Positions 25,118 through 33,920 of a DNA stretch of 64,000 bases are shown piece by piece. Within the stretch, counting starts at the first letter, position 1. Each line of letters begins with the position of its first letter. The DNA is taken from NCBI RefSeq assembly GCF_006265175.1, contig NZ_VDCQ01000047.1, positions 1 to 64,000 on the forward strand. Reading direction: 5' to 3'. This DNA is from Paenibacillus hemerocallicola. GTDB taxonomy: Bacteria; Bacillota; Bacilli; Paenibacillales; NBRC-103111. Made by a program: the position numbers and the translations under genes. The notes under the pieces are model-generated. The model saw nothing but the letters and a program-made list of their open reading frames with translations. It was not told the origin of the DNA and ran no database searches.

Positions 25118-25290
25118 ACAAACGATCCACAAACGATCCACAACGATCCACAACGATCGGGAACAACGATCGGGAACACGATCGGAAACAACGACCGTGA
25201 AACAACGATCGTGAAACAACGATCGTGAAACACCGATCGGGAGACAACGATCGTGAAACACCGATCGGGAGACAACGAGACGGCCCGGGA
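25118..25290. repeat. Short tandem array of AACGATC units in a leader region
   Basis: About 13 units of 10-14 bp share the core ACGATC: four CGATCCACA-type units on the left, then AACGATCGGGA and AACAACGATCGTGA types. The array fills the space between the cre site and the ribosome site of the transporter gene, so it is transcribed as part of the leader. The palindromic core CGATCG could form small RNA hairpins. Confidence 0.85.
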
Positions 25291-25303
25291 AGGAGACGAT
25301 CGG

Positions 25304-26578
25304 ATGCTCAAGAGGCTTGTCAATTCCCCCGTCATGTTTGCGCTCGGCATGTTCGCGATGATGGTGCCCGCCCACGCGTTCAGCTCGTTTTACAGCTATT
25401 ATTACGTGGAGAAGCTCGGTCTCGGGATCGGCTTGGCGACGTTGGCCCGGACGATTTATTTGATCTGGGATGCCGTCAACAACCCGCTGCTCGGTTATTT
25501 TTCCGACAGAACGAGAACCCGCTGGGGGCGGCGCAAGCCATGGATATATTCGTCCATCCCCCTTTTGATGGCAACGTTCGTGATGGTATTCGCCGTACCG
25601 GACGGACTCGGCGGCACGAGTCTTTTCATCTGGTTTTTGGTCGCGCTCCTGCTGTTCGAAGGCGTCTCCACCGTCCTGTGGGTCAACTACGGCGCTTTGT
25701 TCCCCGAGCTGTTCCGGGGGGACCGCATCCGGGCGAAGGCGTCCGCCATCCAGCAAGCGTTCCAGATCGCGGCGATTCTCGTCGCCTCCGTATTGACGCC
25801 GATTTTGTTCGCAGCGATCGGCTTCGGCAAAATGGCGGTCGTGTTTGCTTGCGTCTTCGCCGTCTTCATGCTGCTGTTCGCGGCCAGCGTGAAGGAAAGC
25901 GATGAAGCGCTCCGGGAAACGCCGCTCAAGTTCAAGGAAGCGTTCCGGGAAACGTTGAAAAACAGGCAGTTTTGGATATTCAACATCGCCAACTCGTTCG
26001 CCCAAACCGTCAACGGCCTGCTCGGCTCGATGATTCCTTTCTACGCGAAATACGTGCTGCACATTCCCGAATCGCAGGTTTCCCTCCTGCTCGCCTCCAT
26101 CTTCGTATCGGTTATACCGCTTGTGGCGGTATGGTATTGGATCGTCCGCAAGCTCGGCGGCATATCCGGCTGGCGACTTGCGCTGGCCGTTTACGGGCTG
26201 TCGGTCATTCCTCTATGGTTCGCTACCGATTTGGGCAGCGGCATTGCGGCCGGAATATCGGCCGGATTCGGCCTCGCCGGTTTTCTGGTTACGCCCCTCG
26301 TGCTCGGCAGCCAAATTATCGACCGCGACTTCGCCGAGACCGGCCGGAGGCGGGAAGGCGTGTATACGGCGGTCGGGGCGTTTATCACCCGTTCCAGCGG
26401 TCTCATCTCCGCTCTCGCCTTCTGGATCGTAGGCATGATTTTCGGCTACGTGAGCGGAGACGATCCGGGCTCCAATCCGGAGAGCACGTTCCGTTATTTG
26501 ATCAGCGTCATCCCCTTTTGCTTATTGGCGGTTTCTTTCCTCATTTCCCTGCTCCTTAAAAACAAACCGAACGACTGA
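25304..26578 (+). CDS. GPH-family (MFS) sugar or glycoside:cation symporter
   Basis: The 424-residue protein has about twelve membrane spans and the GPH family hallmark after span 2: LIWDAVNNPLLGYFSDRTRTRWGRRKPWI. GPH members import pentosides, hexuronides or other glycosides with Na+ or H+. Start is ATG 25304 with AAGGAGA 9 bp upstream; a longer frame from 25253 starts inside the tandem array and is unlikely. Regulation by CcpA is indicated by the cre site. The ChbG-type deacetylase follows after 37 bp and is probably co-transcribed. Confidence 0.92.
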   Translation: MLKRLVNSPVMFALGMFAMMVPAHAFSSFYSYYYVEKLGLGIGLATLARTIYLIWDAVNNPLLGYFSDRTRTRWGRRKPWIYSSIPLLMATFVMVFAVPDGLGGTSLFIWFLVALLLFEGVSTVLWVNYGALFPELFRGDRIRAKASAIQQAFQIAAILVASVLTPILFAAIGFGKMAVVFACVFAVFMLLFAASVKESDEALRETPLKFKEAFRETLKNRQFWIFNIANSFAQTVNGLLGSMIPFYAKYVLHIPESQVSLLLASIFVSVIPLVAVWYWIVRKLGGISGWRLALAVYGLSVIPLWFATDLGSGIAAGISAGFGLAGFLVTPLVLGSQIIDRDFAETGRRREGVYTAVGAFITRSSGLISALAFWIVGMIFGYVSGDDPGSNPESTFRYLISVIPFCLLAVSFLISLLLKNKPND

Positions 26579-26615
26579 GCTGAAGCCTCGCACGTCGCTT
26601 GGACTGGAGGAATCG

Positions 26616-27551
26616 ATGGACAAATATTTGATCATGAACTGCGACGATTTTGGCCAAAGCCGTGCGGCGAACAAGGCCATCATGCACCTGCTGGAGGAGG
26701 GGAAAGTATCGTCGGCGACGATAATGCCGCCGGCCCCCGCTTTCGAGGAAGCGGCCGAATGGTGCAGAAGCAGGCCGCATGTGAACATAGGGCTGCATTT
26801 GACTTTGACGAGCGAATTCTCGGGCTTGCGCTGGAAAAGCTTGACCGGGCTGTCGTCCTTGCATGACGAGAGCGGGTATATGCACCGGACGGTTATCGAT
26901 TTCGAGCAATACGCGCTATCGAGAGACGTCAGAACGGAAATCCGGGCACAGTTCCAGGCGGCCAAGAGAGCCGGGCTGAACGTCGTGCATGCGGATAATC
27001 ATATGGGCAGCCTGTACGGGCTTGCTACCGGACGAAGCCATCTGCCGTACGTTCTGCTGCAATGCTCCAAGAGGGGAATGCCGTTTCGGCTGTTCCGCAG
27101 TGTCGACCCGAACGACAAGTTTTTGGCTTCGATACCCGATGCGGACAAGGCGCTCGTGCAGGTCGTGGCGCTTGCGGATGCGCTCCGTGTCGGAATACCC
27201 GACTATTTGCTGTCCCATCCGTACCACGCGCAAGAGGGGGAAACTTACGACAGCTTCAAGCAATCGCTTATCGCGAAAATGTACGAATTGCCCAAAGGCG
27301 TAAGCGAAACGTACATTCATCCGGCCGTAGAGGACGAGGCGCTCGGCAAGCTGATTCCTTCTTGGAGAAAAAGGGTTTGGGAATACAAGCTGATGCTGGA
27401 TCCGGATTTCGAATACGCCCTCCGCGACGCGAAGGTCAAGCTGACCGATTACCGGTATGTCCGGGACCATCTGAAACGGCCGCGGGTCCGTTCGATGGGG
27501 AAATTCGTGAAGGTGATGCTGACCAAGCGGCAAGCTTCGAACAAAGGATGA
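26616..27551 (+). CDS. ChbG/YdjC-family carbohydrate deacetylase
   Basis: The 311-residue protein has the ChbG/HpnK (YdjC) metal-site motifs: MNCDDFGQSRAANKAI with the Asp pair, HVNIGLHLTLTSE, VHADNHMGS and a later LLSHPYHAQEGETYDSF. The family removes acetyl groups from N-acetylated oligosaccharides such as chitobiose. Placement right after a sugar symporter suggests it processes the imported glycoside, but the substrate is not predictable. GGAGG lies 8 bp before the ATG. Confidence 0.9.
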   Translation: MDKYLIMNCDDFGQSRAANKAIMHLLEEGKVSSATIMPPAPAFEEAAEWCRSRPHVNIGLHLTLTSEFSGLRWKSLTGLSSLHDESGYMHRTVIDFEQYALSRDVRTEIRAQFQAAKRAGLNVVHADNHMGSLYGLATGRSHLPYVLLQCSKRGMPFRLFRSVDPNDKFLASIPDADKALVQVVALADALRVGIPDYLLSHPYHAQEGETYDSFKQSLIAKMYELPKGVSETYIHPAVEDEALGKLIPSWRKRVWEYKLMLDPDFEYALRDAKVKLTDYRYVRDHLKRPRVRSMGKFVKVMLTKRQASNKG

Positions 27552-27663
27552 GACGCGATTGAATCGACTGCTCCATACGGTCGCCGGTGTATTGCCGAGC
27601 GGCCTTTTTGCCCGTCTACGCCCTCCCTTCGGCCGCCGATAGGATGTCGGAAGCTGTCGATGA

Positions 27664-27693
27664 TTGTTTTCGGGAGAATGGGTATCATATAAT
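27664..27693 (+). promoter_or_regulatory. Putative promoter of the antiporter gene
   Basis: TTGTTT (27664-27669), 18-bp spacer, TATAAT (27688-27693), 40 bp before the GTG start. Confidence 0.65.
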
Positions 27694-27732
27694 TGGAAAA
27701 AAGTACATCGGAACTCGAAGGGAAGATGCCCC

Positions 27733-29769
27733 GTGGAACTATTTCTCGCCGTCCTCGTCATGCTTGCGCTAATCGGCGTCTCCAATGTCGTCAGTCGCTT
27801 TGTCCCCTTCATTCCGGTTCCTCTGATCCAGATCGGCTTGGGCGTCGTCGTCGCGCTCATCCCGTCGGGGCTGCACGTGGAGCTGGAGCCGGAGCTGTTC
27901 TTCGTTCTGTTCATCGCGCCGCTGCTGTATAACGACGGCAAGCATACGCCCCGCGACGAGCTTTGGAAGCTGCGCGCCCCGATATTGCTGCTGGCGGTCG
28001 GACTCGTATTCATTACCGTCTTCGTGGTCGGCTATGCGATCCACTGGATGATCCCGTCCATTCCGATTGCCGCCGCATTCGGGCTTGCCGCCATATTGTC
28101 GCCGACGGACGCCGTGGCGGTTGGCGCTTTGGCCGGAAGAATCCATATGCCCAAAAGCTTGATGCGGCTTCTCGAAGGGGAGGCGCTCATGAACGACGCT
28201 TCGGGACTCGTCGCGTTCAAGTTCGCCATTGCCGCCGCCGTGACGGGCGTATTCTCGTTGCCCCACGCTACGGTCAGCTTCTTCATCATCTCGGTCGGCG
28301 GACTGTTGATCGGGGCGATTATCGCCTTCCTGATCAGCTGGCTGCGGGTCGTTCTTCGCCGGGCCGGGATGGAAGACGTGACGATGCATATGCTGATTCA
28401 AATTTTGACTCCGTTCATGCTGTACATGATTGCGGAAGAGCTGGGGATGTCCGGCATCCTGGCCGCGGTGGCGGGGGGGATCGTGCATGCGATCGAGCGC
28501 GACCGCGCGGAAACGTCGATGATGAAATTGAAGGTCGTGTCGAACAGCACGTGGTCGGTCATTTTGTTTATTTTGAACGGTCTCGTTTTCGTTATTTTGG
28601 GCTTGCAAATTCCGCACGTGTCCGACATTATTTTGGCCGACCCGGCTTTCAACAACTTCAAGGTGATCGGCTATGCGGCTATTATTTTCGCGATGCTTAT
28701 GGTGCTTCGCTTCGTTTGGACGTTCGCCTTCACGAGAGGAAGCCGCCTGCTCGGCATCAGGGGGGAACGCAGTATGCCGGGATTCAAAATGCTCGTGATG
28801 ACATCGTTCTCCGGCGTGCGCGGCGCGGTTACGCTGGCAGGCGCTTTCTCCATTCCTCTCGTGCTGGAGGACGGGAGCCCATTTCCGGAGAGGAATCTGA
28901 TCATCTTTCTGGCGGCCACCGTCATACTGCTCTCGCTTATCGTCGCGAGCGTCCTGCTGCCGCTGCTCTCGAAGAAGAAGGAGTCGGACGACGAAGCGGA
29001 GCGGGAGAAGACGGATCGGCAAATCCAGATTCAAGTGATGACCGCAGCCATCCAAGCGGTTCATCAGGAGCGTAACGAAGAGAACGAGGCGGCGGTTTCC
29101 TCCGTCATAGCGGACTATAAGCAATGGATTCAGCAAATGCGTCTGAAGGGCGCCGCCCGGAGAAGCGAGCCGCGTTCGCGAGAGAAAGAAAACGAGCTGC
29201 GACTGCTGGCGCTATCGGAGGAACGGGAATGCGCCCGCAATATGATGGAGAACGGGCAAATCAGCCGCGAGCATGCGCACCAGTTTTTCAAGACGCTGGA
29301 TCAGGTCGAGCTCATTTTGGCGAACCGGTTTCATTTGTGGAAAATGATGCTGAAATTGTTTTTTGGCCGGCTGCAGACCAGCTTTACGAGAAAGGAAGTA
29401 GCGCTGGCCAAGCTGCCGGCTGCCGATATCGAGACGCTGCGGAATATTAAAATACGCACGTGCGAGGCGGCCATCAGCGAGGTCAAGAAGGTTCGCTGCG
29501 AGGATAACGAGCAGGCGGCCGTCGGCGTTATTTCTTACTATAATCACGTGCTCGACCGGCTGGCCCGTTTTCCCCGTGCGGTAAGGAGTCATGACAAGCA
29601 CTTCGACGAGCGGAAGAAGGAGCTGCACTGGGTGGCGGTCCAGGCCGAGCGGGACGAGGTGCAGGCGCTCTACGAGAAGGGCGAAATTACCCGCGAGACG
29701 GCTGGCCGGCTGCGCGGGATCATCCGGGAGCGGGAAGCCTCGATGTTCGAGCAGGACGAAATCGGCTGA
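27733..29769 (+). CDS. Na+/H+ antiporter, CPA1 (NhaP/NhaK-like) family
   Basis: The 678-residue protein has an N-terminal transport domain of about 12 spans (residues about 1-410) with conserved PTDAVAVGAL, EGEALMNDASGLVAFKFA (the cation-binding Asp region) and FSGVRGAVTLAGAFSIPLV. A long cytoplasmic tail (about 420-678) is rich in charged residues and helices, including EERECARNMMENGQIS. GTG 27733 is chosen since GAAGGGAAG precedes it and hydrophobic sequence starts immediately; the frame is open 23 codons further upstream. It exports Na+ or K+ in exchange for H+. Confidence 0.93.
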   Translation: MELFLAVLVMLALIGVSNVVSRFVPFIPVPLIQIGLGVVVALIPSGLHVELEPELFFVLFIAPLLYNDGKHTPRDELWKLRAPILLLAVGLVFITVFVVGYAIHWMIPSIPIAAAFGLAAILSPTDAVAVGALAGRIHMPKSLMRLLEGEALMNDASGLVAFKFAIAAAVTGVFSLPHATVSFFIISVGGLLIGAIIAFLISWLRVVLRRAGMEDVTMHMLIQILTPFMLYMIAEELGMSGILAAVAGGIVHAIERDRAETSMMKLKVVSNSTWSVILFILNGLVFVILGLQIPHVSDIILADPAFNNFKVIGYAAIIFAMLMVLRFVWTFAFTRGSRLLGIRGERSMPGFKMLVMTSFSGVRGAVTLAGAFSIPLVLEDGSPFPERNLIIFLAATVILLSLIVASVLLPLLSKKKESDDEAEREKTDRQIQIQVMTAAIQAVHQERNEENEAAVSSVIADYKQWIQQMRLKGAARRSEPRSREKENELRLLALSEERECARNMMENGQISREHAHQFFKTLDQVELILANRFHLWKMMLKLFFGRLQTSFTRKEVALAKLPAADIETLRNIKIRTCEAAISEVKKVRCEDNEQAAVGVISYYNHVLDRLARFPRAVRSHDKHFDERKKELHWVAVQAERDEVQALYEKGEITRETAGRLRGIIREREASMFEQDEIG

Positions 29770-29908
29770 TCGGGTCGGCGTCGCCGACGATCCGCGCAAC
29801 TAATATGGCGGACGTTGCTTTTTTTACGACCGGGGCTTGCTTTATCGCTTAACCGTGCTTTCGCGACCGTTGCTTTGGAAAGTCGCTGCCGGAACGGTTT
29901 TCGTCGAG

Positions 29909-30094
29909 AGAGCGGAACGCTGTTCCGTTACATGCAGGCTTCGTGCGATTTTCGCACAAATAGAGGAACTATCTTCCGTTAAGGAGATAGTTCCTCTGCA
30001 TTTTACACGGAGAAGACAAAATAACGGAACGCACTTCCTTTATTTCGCCCATATTCTACATTTACAGGACAATAACGGAAATATGTTCCGTTAT
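29909..30094. repeat. Four-palindrome composite element, AGCGGAA family
   Basis: Four 23-bp palindromic units at 29909-29931, 29960-29982, 30021-30043 and 30072-30094 begin exactly 51, 61 and 51 bp apart; the gaps of 28, 38 and 28 bp have unrelated sequence. Unit 4 is perfect: ATAACGGAA and TTCCGTTAT around a 5-nt loop. In addition, 29962-29974 and 29985-29997 form a perfect 13-bp stem (AGAGGAACTATCT), possibly also a terminator for the antiporter. The region lies between two convergent genes. Confidence 0.88.
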
Positions 30095-30130
30095 CTAACT
30101 TACACAGAAGCAGTAGCGGACATTAACCGT

Positions 30131-31018
30131 TCACTCTCCCTCGCCGGACAGCGCCTTGTCATTTTTACGGTATTCCTGGGGGGTCATGCCGGTTTTGTGC
30201 CGGAACAGCTCATGGAAATGCTTCATATCGTGATAGCCGACCGTATTGGCGATTTGCTGGACGGTCTTGGAGGTCGTCTTCAGCAGCTCGCAGCATGTTT
30301 TGACGCGCAAATGCTGCACGTATGAGGTGAAGGAGGAGCCGGTCGCCTGCTTCAACAGCCGCTGCAGATGGCTTACGCTGAGAAACGAATGCTCCGCGAC
30401 CTGCTTCAGGGTAATGTCCTCGAAGCAATGATGCTTGATATATTGAAGCGCGTCTTCGATCTTCGGGCTTCTTCTCTCATAGGAGCCGGTCATGACGGAA
30501 TGCCGGTGCAGCAGGGCGATCAGCTGGCTGAAGAGCGAATGGACGACGACTTCGTAGCCGGGCTGTCTTTGCCGATACTCGGACAGAAGGTTGTAGAACA
30601 AATCGGCGAAAGCGCTGTCTTTATCATAAAGATGAAACCAGGGCCGCTCCATCGTATGTGGCTCGTACAGCACCTGGTGCAGCGCCGAGCCGGCCGGCGG
30701 AAAATCGGGCCATTGCCTCAGCGCTTCCGGCCGGAACACGCAGTTGATCACTCCCAGGCTGCCGACCTTGGCCGGCGAAGGAGGGCGATACACGTGGGCC
30801 GTACCCATCGGCAGCAAAAAAATGTCCCCCTGCTTGACCTGCAGCGTCGCATCGTTCATATACTGGAAGCCGGTTCCTTCGGTGACATAGCTGATCTCGA
30901 TGGCATCATGGGTATGCTTGGACAGCTTGAACGCCTCGTAGGCGCGGTTGACGAATACGTGCATGCCCGGACGGAATCGTTCGTCCGATTTGAATACTTC
31001 CGTAGCGGCGGGAATCAT
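30131..31018 (-). CDS. AraC-family transcriptional regulator with cupin-type sensor domain
   Basis: The 295-residue protein has an N-terminal AraC-type cupin domain (about 20-150; HTHDAIEISYVTEGTGFQYMND, GDIFLLPMGTAHVYRPP) and a C-terminal double helix-turn-helix (about 190-290; ITLKQVAEHSFLSVSHLQRLLKQATGSSFTSYVQHLR, then HELFRHKTGMTPQEYRK). Start ATG 31018 has GGGGAGG about 10 bp upstream; the frame extends 35 codons further but through the promoter region. It is divergent from the GH65-like gene and is the obvious candidate regulator of the hydrolases. Direct half-sites are described at 31132 and 33422. Confidence 0.93.
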   Translation of the reverse strand: MIPAATEVFKSDERFRPGMHVFVNRAYEAFKLSKHTHDAIEISYVTEGTGFQYMNDATLQVKQGDIFLLPMGTAHVYRPPSPAKVGSLGVINCVFRPEALRQWPDFPPAGSALHQVLYEPHTMERPWFHLYDKDSAFADLFYNLLSEYRQRQPGYEVVVHSLFSQLIALLHRHSVMTGSYERRSPKIEDALQYIKHHCFEDITLKQVAEHSFLSVSHLQRLLKQATGSSFTSYVQHLRVKTCCELLKTTSKTVQQIANTVGYHDMKHFHELFRHKTGMTPQEYRKNDKALSGEGE

Positions 31019-31131
31019 GAACGGCAGCCTCCCCGAGCTTCTGACATTATCACCATTATATACATGGCCGCATGACGGATACAATCCTTGCTCCGCCTCG
31101 CCCCGATTTGTCGGACCACTCATAATGATTT

Positions 31132-31190
31132 ATGACCCCTATATAATTCAGGTATAACCCCCATATTTGATTGGCCAGTTCGCGTATAAT
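31132..31190 (+). promoter_or_regulatory. AraC-type direct-repeat operator and -10 box for the GH65-like gene
   Basis: Two 13-bp half-sites, ATGACCCCTATAT (31132-31144) and ATAACCCCCATAT (31154-31166), start 22 bp apart; the second overlaps the -35 position. TATAAT is at 31185-31190 with no usable -35 box, the usual picture of an activator-dependent promoter. The same half-site recurs at 33445 at the same distance (28 bp) from its -10 box. Confidence 0.65.
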
Positions 31191-31266
31191 GAAAGCTATA
31201 AGACAGAGTGGTTCGGTCCGGCCGTCATCGCTCGCGATCCAAAACAAGCATCGCAAGGAGGTCTCT

Positions 31267-33327
31267 ATGTCGAAAATCGATCGCCAAGCTTTAGTATCCC
31301 GGCATAATCCGGTTATCCGGGAAATCGTACCGATGGCTCCGCTTTCCGTAGGGAACGGAGAGTTCGCTTTTACGGCGGATATTACGGGGATGCAGTCGTT
31401 TCCCGAGAAGTACGAAGTTCCGCTGAGCACTCAGTCGCAATGGGCCTGGCACAGCTCGGGAGGGAGAGACGTTTGGCGGCTGGACGACGTAAGCATGCAG
31501 TACCGCGAAGGCGGACGCGGAGGCTATCCGCTCCGGGCGGAAGACCGCGAGGAGCCCTTTCATTGGTTAAGGCAAAATCCGCACCGGCTGCAGCTCGGCC
31601 AGTTCGGCTTCCGTTTTCTCTCGTCTGCGGGACGGACGCTTTCCGCAGAAGCGGTCACCGATATCGAACAGACGCTCGATCAATGGACCGGCATTCTCAC
31701 GAGCCGTTTCCGCGTGGAAGGAATTCCGGTCCTTGTGCATACGTCCTGTCATCCGCTGCTGGACCAGTTCGGGATTATGGCCGAAAGTCCGCTGCTGTCC
31801 GAAGGGCGGATGGCCGTGTCGATCCGGTTCCCCGCGCCCGGAATGGTGTCGCGCAGCTGGGACCGGTCGATCGCGCTGAATTGGGACGAGGCGGATTCCC
31901 ATGCTACGGCATTCACGCCGTTGTCGCCCGCAAGCGCTTTAATCGGCAGATCGATGGACAACGACGGTTACCGCGTCGAGCTTCGATGGTCGCAGGGCGT
32001 GCTGGAGCGGGAAAGCGCACACTCGTTCCTGCTGCGCGGAGACGGATCGGCCGAGCGACTTGATTTCGCGGCAGGCTTTACGCCGCCGGACCGGACGCCG
32101 ACGCCCGTATCGGCGGGAGAGACGATGGAGGCGAGCCGGGAGCATTGGGAACGGTTCTGGCGCGAAGGCGGGGCGATCGAGCTGGCGGACAGCCGCGACC
32201 CGCGGGCGCCGGAGCTGGAACGACGCATCGTGCAATCGCAGTTTTTGACGGCGATTCACAGTGCGGGATCGCTGCCCCCGCAAGAGACCGGGCTGCTGTA
32301 CAACAGCTGGTTCGGCAAATTCCACCTCGAGATGCATTGGTGGCACGCCTTTCATTTTCCTCTGTGGGGAAGAGCCGAATTGCTTCGGAAAAGTATGGGC
32401 TGGTACAGCGATATATTGCCGGAAGCGCGGGCGCTGGCGCAGTCGCAAGGGTATGCGGGGGCCAGATGGCCGAAGATGGTCGCGCCGGACGGAATTCAAA
32501 GCCCGTCTCCGATCGGTCCTCTGCTCATCTGGCAGCAGCCGCATCCGATCGCGCTGGCGGAGCTGTGCTATTTGGCCGACCCGACGGAGGAGACGCTGCG
32601 GGAATACGGCGAGCTCGTGCTCGAATCGGCGGAGTTCATGGCCTCGTTTGCGGAATGGGACGAGGCGGGGCAGCGGTACGTGCTGGGTCCTCCCGTCATC
32701 CCCGCTCAGGAGCGGCACAAGGGCGAGCATACGCGCAATCCGACCTATGAGCTGGAGTATTGGCGCCACGGGCTCGAGCTGGCCGCCGAATGGGCGAAGA
32801 GACTCGGCAAGGAAGCGGACCCTAAGTGGCAGGACGTCCGCGAGCGATTGTCTGTGCTTCCCGTAGCGGAAGGCGTCTATTTGGCCCATGAGAACTGCCC
32901 GGATACGTTTACCCGTACCAATACCGATCATCCTTCCATGCTTGGCGCACTTGGGATGCTGCCGGGCAAGAAGGTCGACCTTGCCATCATGCGGGCTACG
33001 CTGGCGCGGGTCATGGAAAGCTGGCAATGGGAAACGACGTGGGGCTGGGACTATCCGATGGCCGCCATGACCGCGGCCCGCCTCGGGGAACGAAAAGCGG
33101 CCGTGGACCTGCTTCTGATGGACGTAACCAAAAATTTGTATTTGCCGAACGGCCACAATTACCAGCGGCCGGGCTTGATGGCTTATTTGCCCGGCAACGG
33201 GGGCTTGCTGATCGCAGTCGCCATGATGGCGTGCGGATGGCAGGACGGTCCGCACGAGCACGCGCCGGGATTCCCCGACGACGGAAGCTGGACGGTACGC
33301 TGGGAAGGGTTGAACCGGTGGATGTGA
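31267..33327 (+). CDS. GH65-like six-hairpin glycoside hydrolase
   Basis: The 686-residue protein lacks a signal peptide, so it should act inside the cell. The N-terminal beta-sandwich (PLSVGNGEFAFTADITGMQSFP) is followed from about residue 300 by an (alpha/alpha)6 barrel with the motif GLLYNSWFGKFHLEMHWWHAFHFPLWGR and late segments TWGWDYPMAAMTAARLG and HNYQRPGLMAYLPGNGGLL. I place it near GH65 and related clans of inverting alpha-glycosidases or phosphorylases; the linkage cleaved is unknown. Start ATG 31267 with AAGGAGG upstream. Confidence 0.8.
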   Translation: MSKIDRQALVSRHNPVIREIVPMAPLSVGNGEFAFTADITGMQSFPEKYEVPLSTQSQWAWHSSGGRDVWRLDDVSMQYREGGRGGYPLRAEDREEPFHWLRQNPHRLQLGQFGFRFLSSAGRTLSAEAVTDIEQTLDQWTGILTSRFRVEGIPVLVHTSCHPLLDQFGIMAESPLLSEGRMAVSIRFPAPGMVSRSWDRSIALNWDEADSHATAFTPLSPASALIGRSMDNDGYRVELRWSQGVLERESAHSFLLRGDGSAERLDFAAGFTPPDRTPTPVSAGETMEASREHWERFWREGGAIELADSRDPRAPELERRIVQSQFLTAIHSAGSLPPQETGLLYNSWFGKFHLEMHWWHAFHFPLWGRAELLRKSMGWYSDILPEARALAQSQGYAGARWPKMVAPDGIQSPSPIGPLLIWQQPHPIALAELCYLADPTEETLREYGELVLESAEFMASFAEWDEAGQRYVLGPPVIPAQERHKGEHTRNPTYELEYWRHGLELAAEWAKRLGKEADPKWQDVRERLSVLPVAEGVYLAHENCPDTFTRTNTDHPSMLGALGMLPGKKVDLAIMRATLARVMESWQWETTWGWDYPMAAMTAARLGERKAAVDLLLMDVTKNLYLPNGHNYQRPGLMAYLPGNGGLLIAVAMMACGWQDGPHEHAPGFPDDGSWTVRWEGLNRWM

Positions 33328-33338
33328 ACGGGAACGTG

Positions 33339-33374
33339 CGAGTCTGCGGCAAGCGGTCCCCGCCCGCAGACTCG
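33339..33374 (+). terminator. Hairpin after the GH65-like gene
   Basis: A perfect 11-bp stem CGAGTCTGCGG / CCGCAGACTCG with a 14-nt loop. The T-run (CTTTTGC) is displaced by several bases, so termination strength is uncertain. Confidence 0.55.
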
Positions 33375-33421
33375 ATCCGCTGCTTTTGCGCCGCAAAGAC
33401 GAAACGGCCCAAATGATTCAT

Positions 33422-33478
33422 TATCCCTGTACAGCTGATGCAGGACCCCCATAAAGACGCAAACGGAAATGATATAAT
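33422..33478 (+). promoter_or_regulatory. AraC half-site and extended -10 promoter for the hydrolase operon
   Basis: GGACCCCCATAAA (33443-33455) matches the half-site at 31154, and a weaker TTATCCCTGTAC copy lies 22 bp upstream. An extended -10 (TGATATAAT, 33470-33478) begins its TATAAT 28 bp after the A of ACCCCC, exactly as at 31157/31185. The resulting leader to the DUF6807 gene would be about 435 nt; apart from the hairpin at 33507-33528 (CCGGCTTTT / AAAAGCCGG) and a cre-like site I see nothing coding in it. Confidence 0.55.
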
Positions 33479-33536
33479 TTTGTAGAAGAGACAAATCGCT
33501 CTTAGTCCGGCTTTTCGGTAAAAGCCGGTTCGTTGA

Positions 33537-33550
33537 AGTAAACGCTTTCC
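33537..33550 (+). promoter_or_regulatory. cre-like site in the hydrolase-operon leader
   Basis: AGTAAACGCTTTCC matches the cre consensus except at the two outer positions and lies about 55 bp downstream of the expected transcription start, similar in placement to the perfect cre at 25096. Confidence 0.4.
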
Positions 33551-33920
33551 CCGACAAGCTCCGGAAAAGGAGCCCGTTTCCGGGTACGATACGCTGGAAC
33601 TGATTCGGTTGGGACCAACAGCTCGTTGTACGTTAGTACCCAGAATCCGCTTGAATCGGATGTCGTATTTGCGCCGTCCTATCGATAACAGCAAACAGTG
33701 GAATTGATAGGCGCAATGGTGTGAGTTACAGCGGTCAGCGAACTTAATACGCGCCATCGCATGACCAAGACCAAAAGCAAACCCGCATCCAGTGAGCATA
33801 CAGACGATAGCGGTCGTCATGCGAAGATGGCGAAGGCCATAGCGATACGATTGCGCATAAGCCCGCAACAAGTACGCATCAGGCATTGGCGAAATAAAAA
33901 TCACGCAAGGAGCGGATTCC

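Noticed and set aside
25118-25175. DnaA-box cluster or plasmid-type iterons
   Set aside because: The units (CGATCCACA) match TTATCCACA at only seven of nine positions, and no replication gene or AT-rich unwinding region is near.
27449-28013. Possible extra gene between the deacetylase and the antiporter
   Set aside because: Minus-strand frames here are shadows; the intergenic space is only about 180 bp and holds the antiporter promoter.
29909-30094. Reading the spaced palindromes as a CRISPR array
   Set aside because: Only four units, alternating spacer lengths, imperfect repeats and no cas genes; the fixed 28-38-28 gaps recur at other loci.
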